Below are positions 1-7,978 of a stretch of DNA of 27,966 bases, in pieces. Position 1 is the first letter of the stretch. Every line of letters begins with the position of its first letter. Location of the stretch: contig JAUYSF010000051.1 in assembly GCA_030696435.1 (NCBI GenBank), positions 1-27,966 on the forward strand, written 5' to 3'. This DNA comes from Desulfoprunum sp. Its GTDB lineage: Bacteria > Desulfobacterota > Desulfobulbia > Desulfobulbales > Desulfocapsaceae. The notes beneath the pieces were generated by a model. It made no database searches. It was not told where the DNA came from and worked only from the letters and a program-made list of their open reading frames with translations. The position numbers were made by a program, and so were the translations under genes.

Positions 1-314
1 GTCTGAAAAAACTCTACCTGAGCAGGATCGAGGCCGAAGGCTTTTACTATGTCCACAAAAGCCGCCCGTTTTTCGGCGAGCTCACCGAATTCATGAGCAG
101 CGGCCCCTGTGTCGTTATGGTCCTTGAGGCAGAAGGGGCCATTAAAAAATGGCGTGACCTGATGGGTGCCACAAATCCTGCCGATGCCCCGGAAGGTACC
201 CTGCGCCGGCAATTCGGCACATCAGTCGGTGAAAATGCCACCCATGGCTCCGATGCCCCTGAGACAGCCGCTTTTGAAATGGGCTACTTTTTTTCCGGTC
301 TCGAACTGCTTTAA
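1..314 (+). CDS. ndk: Nucleoside diphosphate kinase (5'-truncated by window edge)
   Basis: This is the C-terminal 103 codons of a nucleoside diphosphate kinase, which moves the gamma phosphate from one NTP to another NDP through a phosphohistidine and balances cytosolic nucleotide pools. The reading frame starts at base 3 and stops at 312-314. The sequence shows the family core: [10 protein letters not shown], then [24 protein letters not shown], and the active-site block [12 protein letters not shown], with the phospho-accepting His at bases 243-245. The C-terminus has the usual YFFSGLEL ending. Only the first 35 or so residues of a protein that is normally about 140 residues long are missing. 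The usual NAVHGSD reads NATHGSD here, a minor change. A hairpin directly after the stop probably ends the transcript. Confidence 0.96.
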   Translation, partial: LKKLYLSRIEAEGFYYVHKSRPFFGELTEFMSSGPCVVMVLEAEGAIKKWRDLMGATNPADAPEGTLRRQFGTSVGENATHGSDAPETAAFEMGYFFSGLELL

Positions 315-660
315 TATCCTCCCACTCTCTCCGTTGCTTGGTCAACTTGCAACGGAGAGAGTGCCTTTCATCGCTCTCCTCGTTTGTGTCTTCCTCTTCT
401 TCTCCTTTTTCTGGTTCTGCCATGTACCGCTTTGACCTGATTTCTTTACCGTATAGCTCGACTTTATTTTATAAATCTATAAAGATAGACTGGAATAATG
501 CTTCTGAAACCTGTATCATTATTCATGCTGAACAGGTCTCAAAAGAGTCTGTTTTCAATTGAAAAAGATGTTTGCCATCATCTCTGATCTCATTGAATTG
601 CTGGATGATAGCGATGAGGTCTTTATCACCAAAGAGCACTATGGTCAAAGAGAGTATGTG
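315..660. other. Intergenic region between ndk and the binding-protein gene
   Basis: After the ndk hairpin the region holds a pyrimidine-rich stretch (about 364-420), an AT-rich stretch (about 460-500) that could hold a promoter, and a short inverted repeat (ACCTGT near 509 with ACAGGT near 532). From 559 a TTG-initiated frame runs open into the next gene. I could not fit a convincing -35/-10 pair with good spacing. I see no separate gene; the short open frames here are out of frame with anything recognisable. Confidence 0.5.
324..362 (+). terminator. Hairpin after ndk, probable terminator
   Basis: A perfect 14-bp inverted repeat lies 10 bases after the ndk stop: bases 324-337 pair with 349-362 around an 11-base loop. 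A pyrimidine-rich stretch with short T runs follows from 364 rather than a clean T tract, so termination may be imperfect. Position and stem strength make a transcription terminator the best reading. Confidence 0.65.
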
Positions 661-1809
661 ATGCGCTGTTTGAATACTTGTTCTGTCCTATCTCTTCTCT
701 TCGTCCTGTTGTTTCCCCTTTCCAGTCTTGCCGACAACACAGATCTGACACGACCGCTCTATCTCGGTCAGTCCTGCGCCTTGACCGGCCCCACCAAAAA
801 TCTCGGACTTGAAATGCGGGCGGGACTTCTTGCCGCATTTGCCGAAGCGAATCAGGCCGGTGGCGTGTCGGGGCGCGAGATTGTCCTTTTGAGCAGGGAT
901 GACGGCTATGAACCGTATCGGGCCGTGCAGAACGCCAGGAAGTTTATCGATCAGGACAAGGTTTTTCTGTTGATAGGTGCGGTCGGCACACCCACTTCCG
1001 AGGCGGTAATTGCCATAACGGAAAAAGAGCGGATCCCGTTTTTTGCACCGTACACGGGAGCGGAATTTCTGCGAACGCCCTTTAAAAAATATGTCATCAA
1101 TATTCGGGGCAGTTATTATCAAGAGATGGAAAAGGTCGTTTCCTATTTTGTCGATACCTTGAAATTGACCCGCATTTCCTGTTTTTACCAGAATGACAGC
1201 TTTGGCTATACCGGACTCCGAGGGGCGGAAATCGCCCTGCAAAAAAGAGGATTACAGCTCGTCTCGACAGGGACCTATGAACGTAATACGGTGGCTGTTT
1301 TGGGTGGGATGAAAGATATTCACAAAGAAAATCCTCAGGCGGTTCTCCTCGTGGGGGCGTATGCCGCCTGTGTAGAATTCATCAAGCTCAGCACATTGCG
1401 TTACAGCGACAGTATTCGCTTCAGTAATATCTCCTTCGTCGGTTCCGTAAGCCTGCAGAAGGCCCTGGGAGAGTTCGGTAAAAACGTGATTATCTCCCAG
1501 GTTGTGCCCTTTCCCTGGAACAGTGAGATTCCCCTGATCCGGGACTACGTTATGGCCCTCGACACCTACCAGCATGAACACACCCCTGATTTTACTTCTC
1601 TGGAGGGTTACATAGCCGGTCGGTTGTTCACCGCTATCGCACGAAAGGTCCAAGGAGAATTGACGAGAGAAAAATTCATCAAGACCATGGAAGAGGTGGG
1701 GCGGTTTGACCTCGGCGGACTCGTTTTCCAGTTTGGCCCACAAGACCACCAGGGCATGGATACGATACTCCTGACCTCGATATTTCCGAACTTTCTGGTG
1801 ATCGAATAA
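661..1809 (+). CDS. Periplasmic branched-chain-amino-acid-type substrate-binding protein
   Basis: A type I periplasmic binding protein of the LivK-like Peripla_BP_6 group, 382 residues from the start chosen here. The ATG at 661 was chosen because it opens a classic signal peptide (hydrophobic stretch LSLLFVLLFPLSSLA, then ADN). A purine-rich AAAGAGAG lies just upstream. The frame stays open back to a TTG at 559, adding an acidic 34-residue leader that would bury the signal peptide and is probably not translated. The mature protein begins with the typical ligand-lobe segment (LGQSCALTGPTKNLG) and has the AGGVSGREIVLLSRDDGYEP segment and the AVGTPTSEA ligand-loop region. No permease or ATPase genes adjoin it. 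A Cache-domain histidine kinase follows 45 bases later, so a sensory role in presenting ligand to the kinase is inferred rather than transport. Confidence 0.85.
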   Translation: MRCLNTCSVLSLLFVLLFPLSSLADNTDLTRPLYLGQSCALTGPTKNLGLEMRAGLLAAFAEANQAGGVSGREIVLLSRDDGYEPYRAVQNARKFIDQDKVFLLIGAVGTPTSEAVIAITEKERIPFFAPYTGAEFLRTPFKKYVINIRGSYYQEMEKVVSYFVDTLKLTRISCFYQNDSFGYTGLRGAEIALQKRGLQLVSTGTYERNTVAVLGGMKDIHKENPQAVLLVGAYAACVEFIKLSTLRYSDSIRFSNISFVGSVSLQKALGEFGKNVIISQVVPFPWNSEIPLIRDYVMALDTYQHEHTPDFTSLEGYIAGRLFTAIARKVQGELTREKFIKTMEEVGRFDLGGLVFQFGPQDHQGMDTILLTSIFPNFLVIE

Positions 1810-1854
1810 CTTTTCCTGGCCATTAACAGGCTATAACCCGTACGGGAAGAAACA

Positions 1855-4800
1855 ATGTTAGGGAAAAAAAGAACATCTCTTTCCGCCGCCCCCTTTCATG
1901 TCGCCTTATTTGTTATTCTGTCGATGGCAGGAATTCTCGGCCTATTCTGGGCCTATGATGAATATCTGACCTATCAGTTTACCCTCAGCAGTATCCGTGA
2001 ACGCTATCAGAAAGAATATCAGAACCGCCTGACCGAAGAAATGGAAAATGTCCTCGGCTTTGTTGAATACAGCAAGTCGCAGATGGATCAACTCATTGAA
2101 ATGGAACTGCGCGATAAGGTGCAGATTGCCTATATCACCGCCTCCCACCTGTATAGTCTCTACAAGGATAAAATCGACCAAGAGGAATTGAAGTCGATGA
2201 TCGTCGAGGCCATTCGCCCGCTGCGTTATGACACCGGGAAAGGGTATTATTTCATCGGCAGAACCGACGACGGCTATATTGAACTCAACGCTGATCGGCC
2301 CGAGCAGGAAAAGGCCATACTCGAAGATATACAAGATACCGATGGTAATTTTCTGATCAGAGAGATGATAGAGATTGCCTTACAGAAAGGTGCTGGTATT
2401 TATCGATATAAATGGACAAAACCGGAGGCTGAGGGGAAAAATCACCAAAAGGTTTCTTTTGTAAAATATTTTTCGCCATTCAAATGGTTTATCGGCTCAG
2501 GAGTGTACCAAGACGATATGCAGGCGAGCATGCAGGAAGACATCCTCGAACGCCTCAGGAAAATACATTTCGGTAAAAACGGTGATGTATCCTGCTTCAG
2601 CATTGATGGGACGATTCTGATCGATTTTGACAAGATGCGCAGCGGTCGACGCATTTCAGGGCTTGTCGACAGCGAGGGCAAGGCCTTTGGCAAAGAGATG
2701 TTGTCCTTGGCAGGGAGCGCAGAGAAAAAGGGATTTGTCCAGTATTCCCACACGAAGGCAGGGACTCGCAAGACTGTGATGCGCTTGAGCTATGTAAAGA
2801 GCTATCCCGAGTGGGGCTGGGCCGTTGTAACTGGTCTTGATATGGATAAAATGGAAGAAGAGATCACCTTCGAAACCAACAGGCTTCGAATGGTCGCCTT
2901 CCGGGATATAGCTGTTTTTGTCCTCCTGCTGTTTCTGGCCATCTCGATTGTGGCAGTCATTGCCTATTTCCATTCGTTGAAAATCAAGCACGGCATAGAT
3001 CTTTTTACAGATTTTTTCAAGGATGCGGCGGATAAAAAGCTCAAACTCGAAGACGTGGATTTTCAGTACAACGAATTCGTTACCTTGGGTGAGTTTGCCA
3101 ATAAAATGGTGGATGAGAGAATTGAGAAGGAGCAAATCATTCACAGCGATAAACTCCGCCTCGATACCCTCCTTGAACTGGGGCGTATGGTTGACAGATC
3201 CCAGCAGGAGATCAGTGATTTCATCCTGTCACGGATGTTGGAAATCACTCGTAGTGAAAGAGGCTATATAGCTTTTATCAACAGAGATCACACGATTGTC
3301 TCCTTGCAGTCATTCCTTGAGCGCAGTGCTGAAAAATGGCAAAAGCAGGACAGTGAGATTTCCTATTTCGCCAACAAGGCGGGATTTGTCACCCTTGCTC
3401 TGCAATCAAAGACCTCGGTGATCTGCAATTCTTCCTGCGATGCCTTTGACTCCATAGTTTATCCGCCGGAAAAGGGACTGATCCGAAATCATCTCGATGT
3501 CCCGATTATCGATAACGATCAGGTGCCGTTTATAGCCGGGGTCTGCAATACGCAAGGTGATTATTGCGAATCAGACGCAGGGCAACTCAGCCTTCTGCTT
3601 GAGGGGATGTGGCACCACTTCCTGAAAACCAGTTCGGAGAAGGAAATGATCCGCCTGAGAAATCTCCTCAAAGGGATCAACGATTCGATGCCATCCGTGC
3701 TTATCTGCGTTGACATGAACGGCCGGGTCATGCAGTGGAATACGGAGGCGGAAAGGGTAACCGGCTTGTCGGCAAAGGCTGCTGAAAATCGGCTGCTTAG
3801 TCATGTCTTCCCGCGCCTCAATAGTCATTTGTGGAAAATTCAGACGGTTATTGCCAGTGGACTTCCTGCAGAAGATAGAAAGGTCCCCTATGCCCGGGAA
3901 GGAGAGACGCGTTATGAGACAATCACCGTCTATCCCCTCATTGCCGAGCAAGTTACCGGGGCAGTTATCAGGATCGATGATGTGACCGAGAAGGTATATA
4001 TTGAGGATCTGATGATTCAATCGGAAAAAATGCTCTCGGTCGGGGGGTTGGCGGCAGGGATGGCCCATGAGATCAACAATCCTCTCGCCGGTATCCTGCA
4101 GAATCTCCAGGTGGTACAAAACCGACTTTCACCAGATCTTGCCAAGAACAGCGAAGTTGCTGGGGAAATCGGCCTCAGCATGGAAGATATCGTCAAGTAT
4201 CTGCAGAAAAGAGGGATTGATGAAATGTTTCAGTCGATCAACGAATCAGCAAAAAGGGCAGCCAAGCTGGTTCTCAATATGCTCTCCTTCAGCAGGAAGA
4301 GCGATTCGAGCTTTTCTAGCCAGGATCTATGCGAAATCATGGACATAACCCTGGAATTGGCAGCCAATGATTATGATTTGAAGAAAAAATATGATTTCAA
4401 AAACATAGCGATTGAAAAGAACTACGGAGAAAACATCCCCCTCGTACCTTGTGAAGTTACCAACATCCAGCAGGTATTTCTCAATATCATTAAAAATGCG
4501 GCCTATGCGCTGTCGGAGAAAGCATTCGGCGTTGATGCCCCGAAATTGTCAATACGTATGAGCAGGGACGACAGAATGGTCACTGTGGAAATTGCCGATA
4601 ATGGCCCCGGTATAGATGAGAAGATCAGGAAGCGAATCTTTGAACCATTTTTTACCACAAAACCGATCGGACTCGGGACTGGCCTCGGCATGTCCATTTC
4701 GTACTTCATTGTGCATGATCAGCACAAGGGCACTATTGAAGTGAAATCAGAGATAGGCAAAGGAGCGGCATTTATTATCCGCCTGCCGTATCAGCGATAG
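1855..4800 (+). CDS. Membrane histidine kinase with Cache, GAF and PAS domains
   Basis: A 981-residue hybrid-free sensor kinase. Order seen: transmembrane helix at about 15-35; a periplasmic sensor of two Cache-type modules up to about 345 (GYYFIGRTDDGYIELNA, then WFIGSGVYQDD; later GDVSCFSIDGTILIDFD and WGWAVVTGLD); second transmembrane helix at about 350-373; a linker; a GAF-like domain at about 430-595; a PAS domain at about 601-715 (PSVLICVDMNGRVMQWN); HisKA with H-box GGLAAGMAHEINNPL and phospho-acceptor His738; and an HATPase domain with N box NIIKNAAYAL, G1 box DNGPGID and G2 box GLGTGLGMS. The H-box and X-box helices are separated by an extra segment of about 35 residues. A GGAAG-like ribosome site precedes the ATG. 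It is likely cotranscribed with the binding protein at 661. No response regulator is adjacent, because the next gene is convergent. Confidence 0.93.
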   Translation: MLGKKRTSLSAAPFHVALFVILSMAGILGLFWAYDEYLTYQFTLSSIRERYQKEYQNRLTEEMENVLGFVEYSKSQMDQLIEMELRDKVQIAYITASHLYSLYKDKIDQEELKSMIVEAIRPLRYDTGKGYYFIGRTDDGYIELNADRPEQEKAILEDIQDTDGNFLIREMIEIALQKGAGIYRYKWTKPEAEGKNHQKVSFVKYFSPFKWFIGSGVYQDDMQASMQEDILERLRKIHFGKNGDVSCFSIDGTILIDFDKMRSGRRISGLVDSEGKAFGKEMLSLAGSAEKKGFVQYSHTKAGTRKTVMRLSYVKSYPEWGWAVVTGLDMDKMEEEITFETNRLRMVAFRDIAVFVLLLFLAISIVAVIAYFHSLKIKHGIDLFTDFFKDAADKKLKLEDVDFQYNEFVTLGEFANKMVDERIEKEQIIHSDKLRLDTLLELGRMVDRSQQEISDFILSRMLEITRSERGYIAFINRDHTIVSLQSFLERSAEKWQKQDSEISYFANKAGFVTLALQSKTSVICNSSCDAFDSIVYPPEKGLIRNHLDVPIIDNDQVPFIAGVCNTQGDYCESDAGQLSLLLEGMWHHFLKTSSEKEMIRLRNLLKGINDSMPSVLICVDMNGRVMQWNTEAERVTGLSAKAAENRLLSHVFPRLNSHLWKIQTVIASGLPAEDRKVPYAREGETRYETITVYPLIAEQVTGAVIRIDDVTEKVYIEDLMIQSEKMLSVGGLAAGMAHEINNPLAGILQNLQVVQNRLSPDLAKNSEVAGEIGLSMEDIVKYLQKRGIDEMFQSINESAKRAAKLVLNMLSFSRKSDSSFSSQDLCEIMDITLELAANDYDLKKKYDFKNIAIEKNYGENIPLVPCEVTNIQQVFLNIIKNAAYALSEKAFGVDAPKLSIRMSRDDRMVTVEIADNGPGIDEKIRKRIFEPFFTTKPIGLGTGLGMSISYFIVHDQHKGTIEVKSEIGKGAAFIIRLPYQR

Positions 4801-4835
4801 CTTGGTCATCCGCCTGATGAGAAGGCATATCCCCT

Positions 4836-6185
4836 TTATTTGGTGGAAAGCACTTCACAGTTCAGGCTGCCTTCGCCAAGCAGAATTTCAACCTGATCGC
4901 CGCGATGCACCTCACTGCTGTGGGATATGATTGACCACGTCGCTGTGCCTTTATCCGCTTTTCTGACAATCGCGTAGCCGCGACCTAAGGTGGCCAGGGG
5001 GCTCATACTGTCAAGGAGGGCGGCACATTTGGCAAGGGCTGCCCTTTTATTCTGGAGATTGCCTTGCACCTGCTGAATCAGGCGCTTTTTCAGGTATTCC
5101 ACCTGCATGGTCTTGAGAGCAAGGGTATGCAGAGGTGTCTGCCTCTCTAGACGTTCCAGAAGTCGACCGAGTTTCTGTTCTTTGTGCAGCAAACTGTGAT
5201 GAACGATCTGCGTGAATCGATGAATACTGAGATCAAGTCTGAGGGAGAGGGGCTGCAGAGTATCTTGAAGATCACCAAGAAAACGCAGGTGCTGATTAAG
5301 TGCCTTTTGTTCCCGTGTAAGTTTTCTGGAAATCGCCTGTAAAAGCTGCCTTCTATGGCTGGCAATCTGTTGCCTGAGGAGAAGGTTGTCGGGGACGATT
5401 TTTTCAGCGGCCCCGGTTGGGGTCGGGGCGCGCAGGTCGGCACAGAAATCGGCAATGGTAAAGTCTATTTCATGGCCGATACCTGTGACAACCGGGATTT
5501 TTGAACGGTCTATAGCCCGAGCGACACACTCCTCGTTAAAGGCCCACAGGTCCTCAATTGAACCGCCACCCCGGCAAAGGACAATCATATCGGCTGGTAT
5601 TTTACGGTTAACAAGATCAAGGGCAGCGGCGATTTCTTCTCCAGCACCTTTGCCCTGAACCCTGACCGGCAGTATCTGGATGTCGACGGAGGATCTCCGG
5701 CTGTGCCAGACTGTGAGAAAATCATGGATCGCAGCCCCACTGGGTGAAGTGACGACGACAATTTTTTCAGGGAAAAGTGGCAGAGTTTTCTTCCTGGCAC
5801 CATCAAAAAGCCCTTCTGCTGCAAGTTTTTTCTTCAGTTGCTCAAACTTGACCTGCAACTCGCCTGAACCGAGGTGTTCGACAATGTCGACAATCAGCTG
5901 ATATTCGCCCCTCTGTTCATACACCGAGATCCTGCCATGACAGATTATCTGTTGTCCATCCTTCAGAGAGCGACTGAGATAGCGTTCCTGGGGCTTGAAG
6001 AGTACCGCCCTGATCTGGGCTGAACTGTCCTTCAAGATGAAGTACTGGTGGCCGGAATAAGGGATGCGGAGATTGGAAATTTCGCCGCAGATATGAATGA
6101 AACGAAAAGAATCTTCGAGCAGGGACCTGATTGATTGAGTCGCTTGAGATACGGTCAGGACTTCTGTGTCGAAAAAGAGTGACAT
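4836..6185 (-). CDS. xseA: Exodeoxyribonuclease VII large subunit
   Basis: A 449-residue XseA, the catalytic subunit of exonuclease VII, which degrades single-stranded DNA to short oligonucleotides and works with many XseB copies in the cytosol. The N-terminal OB-fold is clear (HICGEISNLRIPYSGHQYFILKD, then the IRAVLF strand). The catalytic core carries VVVTSPSGAAIHDFL, the CRGGGSIEDLWAFNEE block, VVTGIGHEIDFTIAD and ADLRAPTPTGAAE. A long helical coiled-coil stretch follows, then the C-terminal LGRGYAIVRK motif. Length matches the family. It starts at ATG 6185, divergent from the TPR gene at 6327 and convergent with the kinase gene. No xseB lies nearby. Confidence 0.97.
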   Translation of the reverse strand: MSLFFDTEVLTVSQATQSIRSLLEDSFRFIHICGEISNLRIPYSGHQYFILKDSSAQIRAVLFKPQERYLSRSLKDGQQIICHGRISVYEQRGEYQLIVDIVEHLGSGELQVKFEQLKKKLAAEGLFDGARKKTLPLFPEKIVVVTSPSGAAIHDFLTVWHSRRSSVDIQILPVRVQGKGAGEEIAAALDLVNRKIPADMIVLCRGGGSIEDLWAFNEECVARAIDRSKIPVVTGIGHEIDFTIADFCADLRAPTPTGAAEKIVPDNLLLRQQIASHRRQLLQAISRKLTREQKALNQHLRFLGDLQDTLQPLSLRLDLSIHRFTQIVHHSLLHKEQKLGRLLERLERQTPLHTLALKTMQVEYLKKRLIQQVQGNLQNKRAALAKCAALLDSMSPLATLGRGYAIVRKADKGTATWSIISHSSEVHRGDQVEILLGEGSLNCEVLSTK

Positions 6186-6228
6186 GGCAAAGGGCTATTT
6201 CAGGTAATTCGTGCGTAGGCAAGAGTGA

Positions 6229-6257
6229 TTGCGAATGGACAGGGAGGCCTGTATATA
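6229..6257 (+). promoter_or_regulatory. Candidate sigma70-type promoter for the TPR-panC operon
   Basis: TTGCGA at 6229-6234 and TATATA at 6252-6257 are separated by 17 bases, in the divergent gap between xseA and the TPR gene. The predicted transcript would begin near 6264 and leave a leader of about 60 bases before the ATG at 6327. Based on a by-eye consensus match only. Confidence 0.35.
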
Positions 6258-6326
6258 TTATAGTTCTGCGCTCAAGTTAGAATTATTACCCTGAAAGGTA
6301 AAGAAAAAATAATAAGGAGGAGTTTT

Positions 6327-7022
6327 ATGGCCGGAGAGAGTGCTTTTGATAAACGACACGTGGAGGCAAGTGCACTCAGCGGGGTTGATGGCTTGCTTGA
6401 ACATCTCAACCTTCCTCCTGCCGTGATAAGCTCTATCAGAAAGAATAAAACGACTCTTCAGATAGCCGTCGGTCTGGTTATTACCTCAATAGTTGTCTGG
6501 TCTCTCTATGGCTCCTACCGCGAGAAGAAAATAGAAAAGGCCTCATCTGCCCTTGCCGTTGCCATGCAGAAGGGGCCATCAGAAAGGGCCGCAGTGCTTG
6601 AGAAAGTCGCTGCAGATTTTTCGGGCACCTCTTCAGCAGTTTGGGCCCAGGTAGAACTAGCGCATCTGGATGTGCAGAATGGCAAATTTGCGGAGGCTGC
6701 CGAAATATACAACAGGCTCAAAAAAGATCTCGATGCCGACACTCCCCTCTACGCGCTTACCATATTCGGTATTGCCCAGGCCCATGAGGCGAACCATGCT
6801 TACAAGGAGGCAAAAGAGGCTTACCAGCTTCTGAAAGATATTAAGGGATATCAGACCATCGGCTATACTGGCATGGCCAGAATTCAAGAAACCCAGGGAG
6901 AGATAGCCAAGGCCCTGGAAACATTGAACGGCTATTTCGCTACCTTGGTCGGAGAGCCTGCTACCGACGCCAACAAGCGGTTTATTGAAGAAAAGTTGGC
7001 GCGCTTGAAGGCCAGGCAGTGA
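6327..7022 (+). CDS. YfgM-like membrane-anchored TPR protein
   Basis: A 231-residue protein with a short cytoplasmic N-terminus, one transmembrane helix at about residues 44-63 (LQIAVGLVITSIVVWSLYG) and a C-terminal helical repeat domain of the TPR_21/YfgM type. Repeats are visible at AVWAQVELAHLDVQNGKFAEAAEIY, YALTIFGIAQAHEANHAYKEAKEAY and GYTGMARIQETQGEIAKALETL. E. coli YfgM is an ancillary SecYEG partner involved in periplasmic chaperone handover; a similar role here is inferred from architecture. The start is well fixed by AAGGAGGA at 6314-6321. Its stop overlaps the panC start (GTGA at 7019-7022), implying translational coupling, although no functional link to panC is known. Confidence 0.82.
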   Translation: MAGESAFDKRHVEASALSGVDGLLEHLNLPPAVISSIRKNKTTLQIAVGLVITSIVVWSLYGSYREKKIEKASSALAVAMQKGPSERAAVLEKVAADFSGTSSAVWAQVELAHLDVQNGKFAEAAEIYNRLKKDLDADTPLYALTIFGIAQAHEANHAYKEAKEAYQLLKDIKGYQTIGYTGMARIQETQGEIAKALETLNGYFATLVGEPATDANKRFIEEKLARLKARQ

Positions 7023-7873
7023 GACTCATAACTTCCACAGATGAGGTTTCTCAAATAACAACCGCCTGGCGGGAAGAGAGACAGCGCATCGTCCTTGTCC
7101 CGACTATGGGGTGGTTTCATGAAGGACATCTCGCCCTCATGCGGATGGCCGGAAAACTCGGAACCAGGACCGTTGTCAGCCTTTTTGTCAATCCTATCCA
7201 GTTCGGCCCCAAAGAAGATCTTGCTGCGTACCCGAGAGACCTGGAACGTGATCGGTTGCTGGCCGAGAAAGAAGGGGTTGATGTGCTTTTTGCTCCTGCC
7301 GTTGGAGAGATGTTTGGGAAACATTTTCAGACCAGAGTATCTCTCAGCTTGATTTCTCAAGGGCTGTGCGGGGCCAACCGGCCCGGTCACTTCGATGGGG
7401 TTGCCACAATCGTCAGCAAACTCTTCCATCTCACGTGCCCGCACACCGCCGTTTTTGGCGAGAAGGATCTGCAACAGTTGGCACTCCTCCGGCAGATGGT
7501 GATTGATCTGAACTTTGCAATCGAGATTGTCGGCCATCCCATTGTCCGGGAAAGTGACGGCTTGGCCATGAGTTCCCGTAACAGCTATCTTACAGAGGAT
7601 GAGCGACAGGATGCCCTTTGTCTGTATAAAGCCATTGGCTCTGCCAAGCAGATGGTGCAGAACGCCTGCACCGTTGCAATTCCTGTGCTGATTGACGAGG
7701 CAAAAAGAATAATCCATGCCCACGCCGGCTGCACTGTTGAATATGTTCATGTGGTCGATCGGCATACCCTTGCGCCATGCCGGATAATTGATCAGAACAG
7801 CGTTCTGGCACTGGCCGTAAAAGTCCATGGGAAGGTCCGTCTCATCGATAACGCCCTCCTGTTGGAAGGCTGA
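7019..7873 (+). CDS. panC: Pantothenate synthetase
   Basis: A 284-residue PanC, which condenses D-pantoate with beta-alanine using ATP via a pantoyl-adenylate, the last step of pantothenate (vitamin B5) synthesis in the cytosol. Motifs in order: PTMGWFHEGH at 28-37 (the HxGH nucleotidyl-transferase signature), FVNPIQFGPKEDL, GANRPGHFDGVATIV, VFGEKDLQQL, and RESDGLAMSSRN with the KMSKS-like SSRN at 185-188. The residues before HEGH are usually MGALHEGH or MGYLHEGH, so Trp-Phe here is a small deviation. The start is GTG at 7019, inside the stop codon of the TPR gene. No panB or panD is visible. Confidence 0.97.
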   Translation: MRLITSTDEVSQITTAWREERQRIVLVPTMGWFHEGHLALMRMAGKLGTRTVVSLFVNPIQFGPKEDLAAYPRDLERDRLLAEKEGVDVLFAPAVGEMFGKHFQTRVSLSLISQGLCGANRPGHFDGVATIVSKLFHLTCPHTAVFGEKDLQQLALLRQMVIDLNFAIEIVGHPIVRESDGLAMSSRNSYLTEDERQDALCLYKAIGSAKQMVQNACTVAIPVLIDEAKRIIHAHAGCTVEYVHVVDRHTLAPCRIIDQNSVLALAVKVHGKVRLIDNALLLEG

Positions 7874-7978
7874 AAAAAATCAAATCTTCCCATACGTTCT
7901 TGGGGATATAACTATGACCTGAAAACAAGAGATTCATATCTTGATTCAGTGTAATCCAGAGACAAAAAGAGGTCTAAG

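Noticed and set aside
505..540. ACCTGT/ACAGGT inverted repeat upstream of the binding-protein gene as an operator
   Set aside because: Only six-base arms with a long spacer and no promoter placed near it; too weak to list as a site.
338..562. Open frame on the plus strand after ndk
   Set aside because: It lies across the terminator hairpin and pyrimidine-rich stretch, has no ribosome site and its translation resembles no known family.
688..1242. Long minus-strand open frame opposite the binding-protein gene
   Set aside because: Shadow of the real gene: the plus strand has signal peptide and family motifs, and the minus translation matches nothing.
4801..4835. TCATC/GATGA repeat between the kinase gene and xseA as a terminator
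   Set aside because: Five-base arms and no T tract; too weak to call.
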